The notes below the pieces were generated by a model, which was not told where the DNA came from, searched no databases, and worked only from the letters and a program-made list of their open reading frames with translations. The position numbers and the translations under genes were made by a program. DNA of 6,766 bases from an uncultured Muribaculaceae bacterium (lineage in GTDB: Bacteria; Bacteroidota; Bacteroidia; Bacteroidales; Muribaculaceae). Shown here in pieces: positions 1 to 6,461 of the stretch (positions are counted from its first letter, which is position 1; each line of letters starts with the position of its first letter). The stretch lies in assembly GCA_904502025.1 (NCBI GenBank), contig CAJGDJ010000062.1:1-6766 (forward strand), in the 5' to 3' direction.

Positions 1-708
1 AGTAAACACATCGCTATGCACTGTAGCATTTTCAAAGTCGATAATCGCTGCAGGATTGATTGCTACACCGAGATAACGAGTTTCAAAGTGAAGGTGTGCA
101 CCAAAACTACGACCAGTGTTACCACCGAGACCAATAGGTTCGCCTGCTTTTACAAATTGATTACGCTCAACAAGGTGCTTTGAGAAGTGTCCATATACGG
201 TTTCAAGACCATTATCATGACGAATCACAACATATTTTCCATAACCACGAGCCTCATAATTAACAATACGAACTCGACCATTAAATGCAGCCCTTACAGT
301 GTCGCCGGTATTGAGGTTTAGGTCAATACCACGATGCATGCGACGAAAACGAGGACGATAGCCATAGCCCGATGTAACTTCTCCCGACACAGGCATATAA
401 AAACCTCTCACGTCGATTTTTGCTATTGCAGGAATTTCAACTCCGTCATAACAATTCACGCGAGGACTATCCCAACCATATTGCTCATCAATTTCACTGA
501 TAGAAACTTCTTCAGTTTCATTTCCGAGAACACCATTTACAAATTTATTTGTTTCTTCGTTCTTTATTTTATTTGCGTTATTACCGATTCCTGCAATATA
601 ATCTTCATGCATTGACGCATGGCGATTATTTTGTGCTTGCATTGAAATTGTAGTGCAAACGACAATTGCAAATAAAGCAGTAGATTTAATTATCTTATTC
701 AAATTCAT
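1..708 (-). CDS. Exported M23-family (LytM-like) metallopeptidase, C-terminus cut by window edge
   Basis: A reading frame starts at 708 and stays open to base 1, giving 236 residues without a stop; the rest lies outside the window. Residues 1-25 look like a Sec signal peptide: lysines at 5 and 8, a hydrophobic stretch ALFAIVVCTTI, and a likely signal peptidase I site after MQA. Residues 26-100 are low in recognisable features. The M23 domain begins near 103 (GFYMPVSGEVTSGYGYRP). It carries the zinc ligands H125 and D129 (HRGID) and H207 (HLHFE), plus the probable catalytic histidines H174 (VYGHFS) and H205. Family members are zinc endopeptidases that cut peptidoglycan cross-bridges or stem peptides, so a periplasmic wall-remodelling role is inferred. 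All active-site residues are present, so this is unlikely to be an inactive EnvC/NlpD-type activator. No LysM or coiled coil is visible in the part shown. It has its own promoter-like site upstream and is separated from recG by 283 bases. Confidence 0.93.
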   Translation of the reverse strand, partial: MNLNKIIKSTALFAIVVCTTISMQAQNNRHASMHEDYIAGIGNNANKIKNEETNKFVNGVLGNETEEVSISEIDEQYGWDSPRVNCYDGVEIPAIAKIDVRGFYMPVSGEVTSGYGYRPRFRRMHRGIDLNLNTGDTVRAAFNGRVRIVNYEARGYGKYVVIRHDNGLETVYGHFSKHLVERNQFVKAGEPIGLGGNTGRSFGAHLHFETRYLGVAINPAAIIDFENATVHSDVFT

Positions 709-779
709 TTTTATATTTTTGCAACCAAATAGAGAGAGGTGCGAATTAATTGGTTTTACTTCATTTTTTTCAACAGTTG

Positions 780-810
780 CAAAATTACTATGATTCATTT
801 AGTTAGCAAA
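780..810 (-). promoter_or_regulatory. Bacteroidota-type promoter for the M23 peptidase gene
   Basis: Read on the minus strand, TTTG (810-807) is followed after 19 bases by TAATTTTG (787-780). This matches the Bacteroides -33 TTTG and -7 TAnnTTTG consensus at the expected spacing. Transcription would start near 773-777, leaving an untranslated leader of roughly 65-70 bases before the ATG at 708. The leader is AT-rich next to the start (ATATAAAA just before the ATG) with no Shine-Dalgarno motif, as is usual in this phylum. Confidence 0.6.
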
Positions 811-960
811 ATATTGCACAAATAAAAAATGTAAATGTTATGGCAAAAATCTTAAATCCTACCCCTAATACACTATTACTCAACGCATTAAAGCCCACAA
901 TGCTTTCTTTATTTATTTTTAGTGTGCAATAAACGATTGCTCACCAATTGTTAATTTGTG

Positions 961-996
961 GTTAAAATTTGTATTCAAAATAGCCCAAATTTTAAC
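961..996 (-). terminator. AT-rich inverted repeat at the recG stop, possible weak terminator
   Basis: GTTAAAATTT (961-970) and AAATTTTAAC (987-996) form a perfect 10-bp inverted repeat around a 16-base loop; the right arm contains the recG stop codon. It is at the 3' end of the ispD-recG transcript, but the stem is almost all A-T and no clear T-run follows on the minus strand, so terminator function is only a suggestion. Confidence 0.25.
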
Positions 997-3091
997 TTAT
1001 CAATCCCCAATTGATATTTTTGGCAAATAATACATTAAGTTGATTACGCAGGATAACATTCTCTTGCAAAGCTAATTCTGGGTCGTCATCAAGCACATCT
1101 GAAGCCGAATTTCGTGCCAATTGAATTATCTGCCCATCGGTAGCCAAATTTGCGATATGCAAATCAAATGCTACACCACTTTGCATCGTCCCTTCAAGGT
1201 CGCCCGGTCCTCGCATTTTCAAATCGGCTTCTGCCACAACAAAACCATCAGTTGTTGAAGTCATAATCTCTAATCGTTGACGAGTTTCTTTTGCAATTTT
1301 CAATTTTGTCATCAATATACAATAGCTTTGGTCTGCACCACGCCCCACCCTGCCACGCAGCTGATGAAGTTGCGACAATCCAAAACGCTCAGCATTCTCT
1401 ATAATCATCGTTGTTGCATTAGGTACATTTACACCCACCTCAATTACAGTAGTTGCCACTAAAATTTGAGCTTGATTTGACGCAAACAGTGACATTTGAT
1501 AATCTTTCTCAGTGGGCTTCATTTTGCCATGCACAAATGCCACTCGATAAGATGGAAACGTTTCACATATCAAGTCATACCCTTCTTCAAGACTTTGCAA
1601 ATCAAGTTTTTCATTTTCTTGAATAAGAGGATATACAATATACACCTGACGCCCTTGTTTTAGTTGACGTCCTACAGCTTGATATACTTGCATTCGTTGA
1701 TCTTGGTTATCGCCATAACGTAAAAGTGTCTGCACCGGCTTTCGCCCGGGGGGCAATTCATCGATTACCGACACATCAAGGTCACCATAAACCGTCATTG
1801 CCAATGTGCGAGGAATGGGCGTTGCAGTCATCACAAGCACATGGGGTGGCGTAGTGTTTTTCTTCCACAAACGAGCACGTTGTGCCACTCCAAATCGATG
1901 TTGCTCATCAATAACAACAAAACCAAGATTTTTGAATTGCACATTATCCTCAATTACAGCATGCGTACCAATTAATATATGTAACGAACCATCTTGCAAC
2001 TGTTCATGAATAACATCACGTTGTTTTTTACGAGTTGACCCGGTGAGCAATTTCACATTTATGCCAATCGGAGCAACCAGCTGCGATATTGTCTCAAAAT
2101 GTTGGCTCGCCAATATTTCGGTTGGAGCCATTAAACATGCCTGCGTATTATTATCAACAGCAATAAGCATACACAACAACGCAACAAGCGTTTTACCGCT
2201 GCCAACATCGCCTTGCAACAAACGATTCATCTGCTTGCCACTACCCATATCGGCTCGAATCTCTTTTATCACACGCTTTTGAGCACCGGTCAATTCAAAT
2301 GGTAATTGTTGAGAATAAAACGTATTGAAAAAATGCCCTATACGAGGAAAATGAAAGCCACGAATTACTGCCGAGCGTTTACGCGTGTATTTCAATATAT
2401 TGAGTTGCATGTAAAACAACTCCTCAAACTTCAATCTGAAACGAGCTTTTTGCAATTGCTCATTACTTTGAGGATTATGAATTGCAACCATCGCCTCTTT
2501 TATCGGCATCAGATTTAATCGAGATATTATATATGAAGGCAATGTTTCTGAGATATTGTTTATAGTCGCAAAAGCAGTTTGTATATAATTAAACAACGTT
2601 CGCGATGACACTCCACGATTTCGCAACGTTTCGGTCAATGGATATACACCTCGCAAACCTTGCATTGCTCCGGCAGCTGCAATAGGATCGACTTCGGGGT
2701 GAACCATGCTCCAATGCCCGTTAAATTCCGTCGGTTTACCAAACAGCACATATTCGTTCCCGGGAATATATGCCCCTTTAATTGATTTTATGCGTTGAAA
2801 CCACACTACCTCGATAGTTCCCGTTCCATCAGTAAACAGCCCAACCAATCGGCTTTTTGCACCAACACCTTGTATCGAAAAGTTAATAAATCTCCCTTTG
2901 AGCTGTATCGACGGCATATCGCCATTCAACTCCCTAATTGTGTATATCGACGAGCGATCGAGATAATGATTCGGGAAATGATATAACAAGTCATAATACG
3001 ACTTTATTCCAAGCTGTTTCTCCAACAATTCGGCACGTTTTGGACCTACCCCTTTGAGATATTTTATGTCGAGACTTCGCAATCTATTCAT
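992..3091 (-). CDS. recG: ATP-dependent DNA helicase RecG
   Basis: This 699-residue protein is close to the length of E. coli RecG (693). RecG is a cytoplasmic double-stranded DNA translocase that remodels stalled forks, D-loops and Holliday junctions. The N-terminus has a helix-hairpin-helix-like segment (YLKGVGPKRAELL, 11-23). The OB-fold wedge domain that splits branched DNA follows (about 60-150). The superfamily 2 motor motifs are complete: Walker A GDVGSGKT (294-301), motif II DEQH (395-398), motif III TATPIPRT (422-429), motif V around 545-559 (VATTVIEVGVNVPNA), and motif VI QLRGRVGR (577-584). The RecG-specific TRG region follows at about 616-639 (EADLKMRGPGDLEGTMQSG). Its ATG overlaps the ispD stop in an ATGA, so translation is probably coupled and transcription shared with ispD. 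No defect is visible. Because RecG acts on DNA branches and hairpin-prone replication intermediates, the palindromic repeats elsewhere in the window are plausible substrates, but nothing ties them specifically. Confidence 0.98.
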   Translation of the reverse strand: MNRLRSLDIKYLKGVGPKRAELLEKQLGIKSYYDLLYHFPNHYLDRSSIYTIRELNGDMPSIQLKGRFINFSIQGVGAKSRLVGLFTDGTGTIEVVWFQRIKSIKGAYIPGNEYVLFGKPTEFNGHWSMVHPEVDPIAAAGAMQGLRGVYPLTETLRNRGVSSRTLFNYIQTAFATINNISETLPSYIISRLNLMPIKEAMVAIHNPQSNEQLQKARFRLKFEELFYMQLNILKYTRKRSAVIRGFHFPRIGHFFNTFYSQQLPFELTGAQKRVIKEIRADMGSGKQMNRLLQGDVGSGKTLVALLCMLIAVDNNTQACLMAPTEILASQHFETISQLVAPIGINVKLLTGSTRKKQRDVIHEQLQDGSLHILIGTHAVIEDNVQFKNLGFVVIDEQHRFGVAQRARLWKKNTTPPHVLVMTATPIPRTLAMTVYGDLDVSVIDELPPGRKPVQTLLRYGDNQDQRMQVYQAVGRQLKQGRQVYIVYPLIQENEKLDLQSLEEGYDLICETFPSYRVAFVHGKMKPTEKDYQMSLFASNQAQILVATTVIEVGVNVPNATTMIIENAERFGLSQLHQLRGRVGRGADQSYCILMTKLKIAKETRQRLEIMTSTTDGFVVAEADLKMRGPGDLEGTMQSGVAFDLHIANLATDGQIIQLARNSASDVLDDDPELALQENVILRNQLNVLFAKNINWGLIS

Positions 3092-3765
3092 CGTTGACGC
3101 ATATAGAGTTGAGCAATCTCAATATCAAGAGGGTGAGTTATCTTTATATTATACGTGTCCCCATCAACAAGAACTACATCATAGCCCAACGCAGCCATTA
3201 CGGAAGCATCATCGGTAAATGTAGCATCAAAAGGCAACGAATACGCCTCTATGAGTCTTTGAGCATGAAATGCTTGGGGTGTTTGCACTGCACGATATAA
3301 CTCTCTATCCACCGGTTTTGAACTATCGCCATTCAATTGTCGCAATGAATCGGTAACAGCAACTACGGGAATTGCACCTTGTGCATTATCAAGAGCATTT
3401 ATAAGTCGTTCCACCATGTTTTTATCTATAATAGGTCGAGCACCATCATGCACTGTGATAACCTCCGCACCAGTAGGTATAATGTCAATCGCATTTTTTA
3501 CCGACTGCCAACGAGTGTTGCCACCTTCCACCACTTTGGGCGATTTGAATGAATACTTATCACACAATTCAATCCAATAATCAATAAAATCTTTATTAAG
3601 CACCACGATGATTTGAGAATTGGGCAATGCCTCTCGCATATTGTCGATTGTGTGCATCAACACCGGTCGATTATCAAGCAAACAATATTGCTTTGGCAAC
3701 TCGGCACCAAAACGGCTACCACTACCGGCAGCAACTATAATATTATATATGTTTTGAGCATTCAT
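3088..3765 (-). CDS. ispD: 2-C-methyl-D-erythritol 4-phosphate cytidylyltransferase (IspD)
   Basis: IspD joins CTP to MEP to make CDP-methylerythritol, the third step of the non-mevalonate isoprenoid pathway, in the cytoplasm. The chosen start at 3765 gives 225 residues, a normal length. The CTP-binding loop AAGSGSRFGAELPKQY spans 12-27, with the expected basic residues R18 and K25. Further family motifs are GGNTRWQSV (81-89), VHDGARP (105-111), the D139-S-L-R segment, VDRELYRAVQTPQAF (152-166), TDDASVMAALGY (184-195) and NIKITHPLD (206-214), whose K208 matches a conserved lysine near the active site. The frame stays open to an ATG at 3831, but those 22 extra codons would lie inside the gdhA terminator stem and T-run and upstream of a -7 promoter box. 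They also add residues ahead of the normal N-terminal strand, so that start is rejected. The stop overlaps the recG ATG by four bases. Confidence 0.96.
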   Translation of the reverse strand: MNAQNIYNIIVAAGSGSRFGAELPKQYCLLDNRPVLMHTIDNMREALPNSQIIVVLNKDFIDYWIELCDKYSFKSPKVVEGGNTRWQSVKNAIDIIPTGAEVITVHDGARPIIDKNMVERLINALDNAQGAIPVVAVTDSLRQLNGDSSKPVDRELYRAVQTPQAFHAQRLIEAYSLPFDATFTDDASVMAALGYDVVLVDGDTYNIKITHPLDIEIAQLYMRQR

Positions 3766-3769
3766 AATG

Positions 3770-3777
3770 CAAATATA
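3770..3777 (-). promoter_or_regulatory. -7 promoter box directly before the ispD start
   Basis: The minus strand reads TATATTTG at 3777-3770, an exact TAnnTTTG match, ending only four bases before the ispD ATG (3765). The -33 region is a T-tract shared with the gdhA terminator (TTTT about 19-21 bases upstream, and a TTTG at 3795-3792 that is too close) rather than a properly spaced TTTG. If it is used, the transcript would begin at or next to the start codon. Confidence 0.45.
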
Positions 3778-3792
3778 CCCAATTTGAAGCAC

Positions 3793-3831
3793 AAAAAAAA
3801 TAGTGGGAACCGACAAATTGCCAATTCCCAC
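3793..3831 (-). terminator. Rho-independent terminator of gdhA
   Basis: On the minus strand, 28 bases after the gdhA stop, GTGGGAA (3831-3825) pairs perfectly with TTCCCAC (3809-3803) across a 15-base loop. The sequence then reads TA and eight Ts (3800-3793). A GC-containing stem plus a U-run is a classic intrinsic terminator. It isolates gdhA from ispD-recG and leaves only about 27 bases for the ispD promoter. Confidence 0.8.
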
Positions 3832-3858
3832 CTATAATTGGATAAAAATGGTTAGCTA

Positions 3859-5196
3859 TTAGATAATACCTTGAGCCATCATTGCACGAGCCACTTTCAT
3901 GAAGCCGGCAACGTTTGCACCCTTAACATAGTTGATATATCCATCTTCTTCTTTACCGTAGATGGTACATTGTTTGTGGATTTCAGCCATGATACCTTTG
4001 AGCTTAGCATCAACTTCTTCAGCACTCCAATTAAGCTTTTGAGAGTTTTGAGCCATTTCAAGACCTGATACTGATACACCACCTGCGTTAGCAGCCTTGC
4101 CGGGAGCATAAAGAATCTTCGCTGTGAGGAATTCTTTGATAGCTTCAGGTGTTGAAGGCATGTTAGCTCCTTCTGACACTGCGAAACAGCCGTTTGCCAA
4201 AAGTGCACGAGCATCATCGCCGTCAAGTTCGTTTTGAGTAGCCGATGGCATAGCGATATCGCATACAGCATGTTGCCATGGACGTTCGCCTTCAAAGTAT
4301 TGACAATCATATTCTTCGGCAAACTCTTTGATGCGACCACGATAGATGTTTTTGAGTTTGAAGATATAGTCGAGTTGCTCTTGAGTGATACCATCGGGAA
4401 CATAAATTGAACCGTTAGAATCGCTCATTGACACAACTTTAGCACCAAGAGAAAGGAGTTTCTTTGCTGTATAAGTAGCCACGTTACCTGAACCTGAAAT
4501 AGCAACTTTCTTATCTTTAATATCGATACCTTTTGTTGCGAGCATGTTCAACAAGAAGTAAACATTACCATAACCGGTTGCTTCGGGACGCACGAGTGAA
4601 CCACCAAAGTCGAGACCTTTACCGGTGAATGTACCAGTAAATTCGCGAGCCATCTTCTTATACATACCATACATGTAACCCACTTCGCGACCACCTACAC
4701 CTATATCGCCTGCAGGAACATCGGTATCAGGACCGATATGACGCCACAATTCAGTGATGAATGCTTGGCAGAAACGCATCACTTCCATGTCGCTCTTGCC
4801 ACGTGGAGAGAAGTCAGAACCACCTTTACCACCACCCATAGCGAGTGTAGTGAGTGAGTTTTTGAATGTTTGCTCAAATGCGAGGAACTTCAAGATTGAA
4901 AGGTTAACCGATGAGTGGAAACGGATACCACCTTTGTATGGACCAATCGCATTGTTATGTTGCACACGGTAACCCATGTTGTTTTGCACATTACCTTTAT
5001 CATCAACCCACGATACACGGAAAGTAAACACACGATCGGGAATACAAAGACGCTCAATCAAGTTGTAGCGTTCAAATTCGGGGTGTTCATTGTAAACATC
5101 TTCGATTGTAGATAAAACTTCTTCTACTGCCTGAATATATTCAGGTTCATTTGGGAAACGACATTTCAATTTGTCGATTACTTCAACTGCTTTCAT
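3859..5196 (-). CDS. gdhA: NADP-type glutamate dehydrogenase (hexameric, GdhA)
   Basis: This 445-residue protein has the length of the hexameric bacterial glutamate dehydrogenases, which reductively aminate 2-oxoglutarate with ammonium to glutamate in the cytoplasm. Substrate-domain motifs are GYRVQHNNAIGPYKGGIRFH (75-94), the catalytic lysine loop MGGGKGGSDF (120-129, K124), and PAGDIGVGGRE (161-171) with catalytic D164. The Rossmann domain carries SGSGNVA (234-240), and the next strand ends in SMSDSNG (256-262). This resembles the NADP(H)-preferring E. coli type, so cofactor choice is inferred from resemblance. SEGANMPST (341-349) and KAANAGGVSVSGLEM (367-381) complete the active site. The ATG at 5196 follows an A-rich leader (AAAGAAAGAAATTT) without a Shine-Dalgarno motif and gives the standard N-terminus. 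The gene is flanked by a promoter-like box upstream and a strong terminator downstream, so it is probably monocistronic. It is a main entry point for nitrogen in gut Bacteroidales. Confidence 0.97.
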   Translation of the reverse strand: MKAVEVIDKLKCRFPNEPEYIQAVEEVLSTIEDVYNEHPEFERYNLIERLCIPDRVFTFRVSWVDDKGNVQNNMGYRVQHNNAIGPYKGGIRFHSSVNLSILKFLAFEQTFKNSLTTLAMGGGKGGSDFSPRGKSDMEVMRFCQAFITELWRHIGPDTDVPAGDIGVGGREVGYMYGMYKKMAREFTGTFTGKGLDFGGSLVRPEATGYGNVYFLLNMLATKGIDIKDKKVAISGSGNVATYTAKKLLSLGAKVVSMSDSNGSIYVPDGITQEQLDYIFKLKNIYRGRIKEFAEEYDCQYFEGERPWQHAVCDIAMPSATQNELDGDDARALLANGCFAVSEGANMPSTPEAIKEFLTAKILYAPGKAANAGGVSVSGLEMAQNSQKLNWSAEEVDAKLKGIMAEIHKQCTIYGKEEDGYINYVKGANVAGFMKVARAMMAQGII

Positions 5197-5281
5197 AAAT
5201 TTCTTTCTTTAATGAAGTATATATGTGTATATTTTATTTTCTAAAACAATCAATGACACATCAAAGCATCATTTATGACGA

Positions 5282-5289
5282 CAAAGATA
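5282..5289 (-). promoter_or_regulatory. Possible -7 box for gdhA
   Basis: The minus strand reads TATCTTTG at 5289-5282, an exact match to TAnnTTTG, which would give a leader of about 80 bases before the gdhA ATG. No TTTG is present 19-21 bases upstream, so only half of the consensus is met. Confidence 0.4.
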
Positions 5290-5498
5290 TAACATTCTTT
5301 GCACTTATCCTAACATTTTGTAATTTTTTTCTCACAAAACGTAAACTTTTTCTATTTTTTATCTCTTTATTAAGATTTTTGTTAACATTACCATGTCAAA
5401 CATAGCAATTTGGCGTGATTCATAAAACACCTTGGGTCTTAGCTTATTTGACAGAATGGATTGACGCGTTGTGTGTTGGTTTGCCATACTGCAAAACT

Positions 5499-5543
5499 GA
5501 CTTTAGAGGCCTTAAAGTCCTTAGGGTCATTAAGTCTTTAATT
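5499..5543. repeat. Near-palindrome followed by decayed 9-base tandem repeats
   Basis: Bases 5499-5519 are a palindrome interrupted by a single unpaired G: removing G5506 leaves ACTTTAAGGCCTTAAAGT, flanked by a further G-C pair. From 5510 the sequence reads as degenerate units of eight to nine bases: CCTTAAAGT, CCTTAGGGT, CATTAAGT, CTTTAATT. No coding role is seen. Confidence 0.5.
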
Positions 5544-5556
5544 GCCACATGTGGCA
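5543..5556. repeat. 14-bp perfect palindrome at the left edge of repeat copy 1
   Basis: TGCCACATGTGGCA is identical to its reverse complement. Its right half overlaps the first bases of the 183-bp repeat. The corresponding position beside copy 2 (6526-6539) is not palindromic, so the palindrome belongs to the junction, not to the repeat. Confidence 0.6.
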
Positions 5557-5734
5557 TTGCCGAAGGTAATGCTTTTTGCATAGCCGGGTATTGGCTCGAA
5601 GAGGCAATGCCCGGTAAAGGATAAGAATGATTCTGATTCTGAAAGAATCATTAATTCCATCAAATAATGAATCTTACAGATTCTAAACTGCCTCAATAAC
5701 AATCCGGGCATAACCACTACGTGGCTATACCCGG
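5552..5734 (+). repeat. 183-bp structured repeat, copy 1 (REPIN-like)
   Basis: This stretch matches 6535-6717 over its whole length with six substitutions and no gaps (about 97%). It folds into five hairpins, all with three-base loops. Hairpin A (5554-5572) is GCATTGCC-GAA-GGTAATGC followed by TTTTT. Hairpin B (5584-5614, 31 nt) has outer arms CCGGGTATTG/CAATGCCCGG and inner CTC-GAA-GAG. Hairpin C (5635-5649) is GATTCT-GAA-AGAATC. Hairpin D (5669-5683) is GAATCT-TAC-AGATTC. Hairpin E (5704-5734, 31 nt) has CCGGG/CCCGG outside and CCAC-TAC-GTGG inside. Hairpin E is a reverse-complement relative of hairpin B (24 of 31 positions), so the element is framed by two inverted palindromes. Hairpin A with its T-run could act as a plus-strand terminator. 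The orientation label is arbitrary. No family name is assigned. Confidence 0.85.
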
Positions 5735-5752
5735 TAAAGGTCAACAAATGCG

Positions 5753-5804
5753 AGCTGTCCCTCTTTTGCAAAAGGGGGACGAGGTGCTTGCACCGGAGGG
5801 GGAT
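5753..5804 (-). repeat. Two-hairpin GC-rich element R0 (inverted, next to nuclease stop)
   Basis: Read on the minus strand, this is ATCCCCCTCC, a first hairpin GGTGC-AA-GCACC, the spacer TCGT sharing its last bases with a second hairpin, then AGCT. The second hairpin has outer arms GTCCC/GGGAC, one C-A mismatch, and inner CTTTT-GC-AAAAG. The same plan occurs on the plus strand at 6323-6375 and 6462-6515 with different stem sequences. It ends 10 bases from the stop of the DUF559 gene. No T-run follows, so it is not an obvious terminator for that gene. Confidence 0.7.
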
Positions 5805-5814
5805 AGGGAATAGA

Positions 5815-6177
5815 TTAATCTGCTTTTGTTGAATTTAGTTCTTGTCTAATCACCTCCAAAACAAAATCGGGAGTATTCCAAAGAGTCTTATTTTCTATAT
5901 GAATTATTCTTATCCCCAATTTATGCAAAATTTCAGTTTTTATTTCGTCTGCAATTAGCCCACCTGCTTCAAAATGATGGTTTCCATCTAATTCAATACC
6001 TAATTTCGCTTTAGGGCAATAAAAGTCTATGATGATATTATCAATGGAATATTGTCTTCTCCATCTCCACCCATCGAACTGCTTGTTTTTGAGAATTTTC
6101 CACAAGGTTGCTTCTGCAGGAGTTCCATGAGTCCGCAGATGTTGTCGTATGGCTTTCAATTCGGGTTTATAATTCAT
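5815..6177 (-). CDS. DUF559-family small nuclease (Vsr/PD-(D/E)xK-like)
   Basis: This is a complete 120-residue protein, the usual length for single-domain DUF559 proteins. It shows the family signature in order: TPAEATLWKIL (19-29), a basic WRWRRQYSI patch (37-45), IIDFYCPKAKLGIELDGNHH (49-68), and the C-terminal LGIRIIHIENKTLW (87-100). D51, E62, D64 and H68 are the likely metal-binding or catalytic residues, by analogy with very-short-patch-repair (Vsr) and other PD-(D/E)xK nucleases. The family's cellular role is not established, so nuclease activity is inferred from fold and motifs. There is no signal peptide or membrane segment. The ATG at 6177 is the first in frame ahead of the motifs; the leader is AT-rich with no Shine-Dalgarno or clear TAnnTTTG box. 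The gene is intact yet isolated, with no methyltransferase, antitoxin or other partner gene. It is flanked by inverted copies of the two-hairpin element and, further out, by direct 183-bp repeats. Confidence 0.88.
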   Translation of the reverse strand: MNYKPELKAIRQHLRTHGTPAEATLWKILKNKQFDGWRWRRQYSIDNIIIDFYCPKAKLGIELDGNHHFEAGGLIADEIKTEILHKLGIRIIHIENKTLWNTPDFVLEVIRQELNSTKAD

Positions 6178-6253
6178 ATTAATATTACGTTAAGAGCAAT
6201 TGATATATTGTGATATTATATCTTATAATTTTAGTTGTAGTTCCTAAGTATCT

Positions 6254-6286
6254 ATCCCCCCTTAGGTGCAAGCTCCTCGTGGGACT
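6254..6286 (+). repeat. Two-hairpin element R3, decayed copy
   Basis: It begins ATCCCCCC and continues with GGTGCAAGCTCCTCGT, which matches the minus-strand reading of R0 (GGTGCAAGCACCTCGT) except for one base that breaks a pair in the first hairpin. It then jumps to GGGAC, the distal arm of the second hairpin, lacking about 17 bases of near arm and loop. With R0 it forms an inverted repeat around the DUF559 gene. Its left flank AGTATCTATCCCCC matches the flank of R2 (AGTATTTATCCCCC). Confidence 0.6.
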
Positions 6287-6322
6287 GTGTCAAAAATCGG
6301 AGTAAAACCTAATTAGGTGGTT

Positions 6323-6375
6323 AACCCCCTCCCGGCTTTGCCGTACTCCCCCTGCACAAGTGCAAGGGGAGAGCT
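6323..6375 (+). repeat. Two-hairpin GC-rich element R1
   Basis: AACCCCCTCC leads into hairpin CGGC-TTT-GCCG (6333-6343) and spacer TA. The second hairpin (6346-6371) has arms CTCCCC/GGGGAG, one C-A mismatch, and inner TGCAC-AA-GTGCA; then AGCT follows. It is a direct repeat of 6462-6515. Confidence 0.8.
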
Positions 6376-6461
6376 CCTTATGCAATTCGGATGGGTTATT
6401 CAATACTTGTCCGATAGTTACACAAAAAATTGTACCAACAAAGATTCTTTTTTTAGTATTT

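Larger units (their letters stand above)
5197..5551. other. Gene-free region upstream of gdhA
   Basis: I see no credible gene here. Bases 5197-5300 hold the gdhA leader and its possible -7 box. Bases 5300-5410 are AT-rich with T-tracts. Bases 5462-5485 read TGACGCGTTGTGTGTTGG then TTTGCC, which resembles the sequence just left of the second 183-bp repeat (6520-6545). Bases 5499-5543 hold a palindrome and decayed short tandem repeats. An open frame at 5415-5624 runs straight into the 183-bp repeat and has no family features. Confidence 0.6.

Noticed and set aside
334..615. 93-codon plus-strand open frame opposite the M23 peptidase
   Set aside because: The minus-strand frame has a signal peptide and all M23 motifs; the plus-strand frame is its shadow.
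3766..3831. 22-codon upstream extension of ispD starting at 3831
   Set aside because: It would start inside the gdhA terminator stem and run through its T-run and a -7 promoter box; family proteins begin close to the AAG loop, as the start at 3765 does.
3897..4403. 168-codon minus-strand open frame inside gdhA
   Set aside because: It lies in another frame of a well-conserved gene and its translation has no family features.
5415..5624. 69-codon plus-strand open frame
   Set aside because: It runs from AT-rich intergenic DNA into the 183-bp repeat, with no promoter or recognisable domain.
5538..5771. 77-codon minus-strand open frame across repeat copy 1
   Set aside because: The copy differences include non-synonymous changes and two fall in hairpin loops, which fits selection on structure better than on protein.
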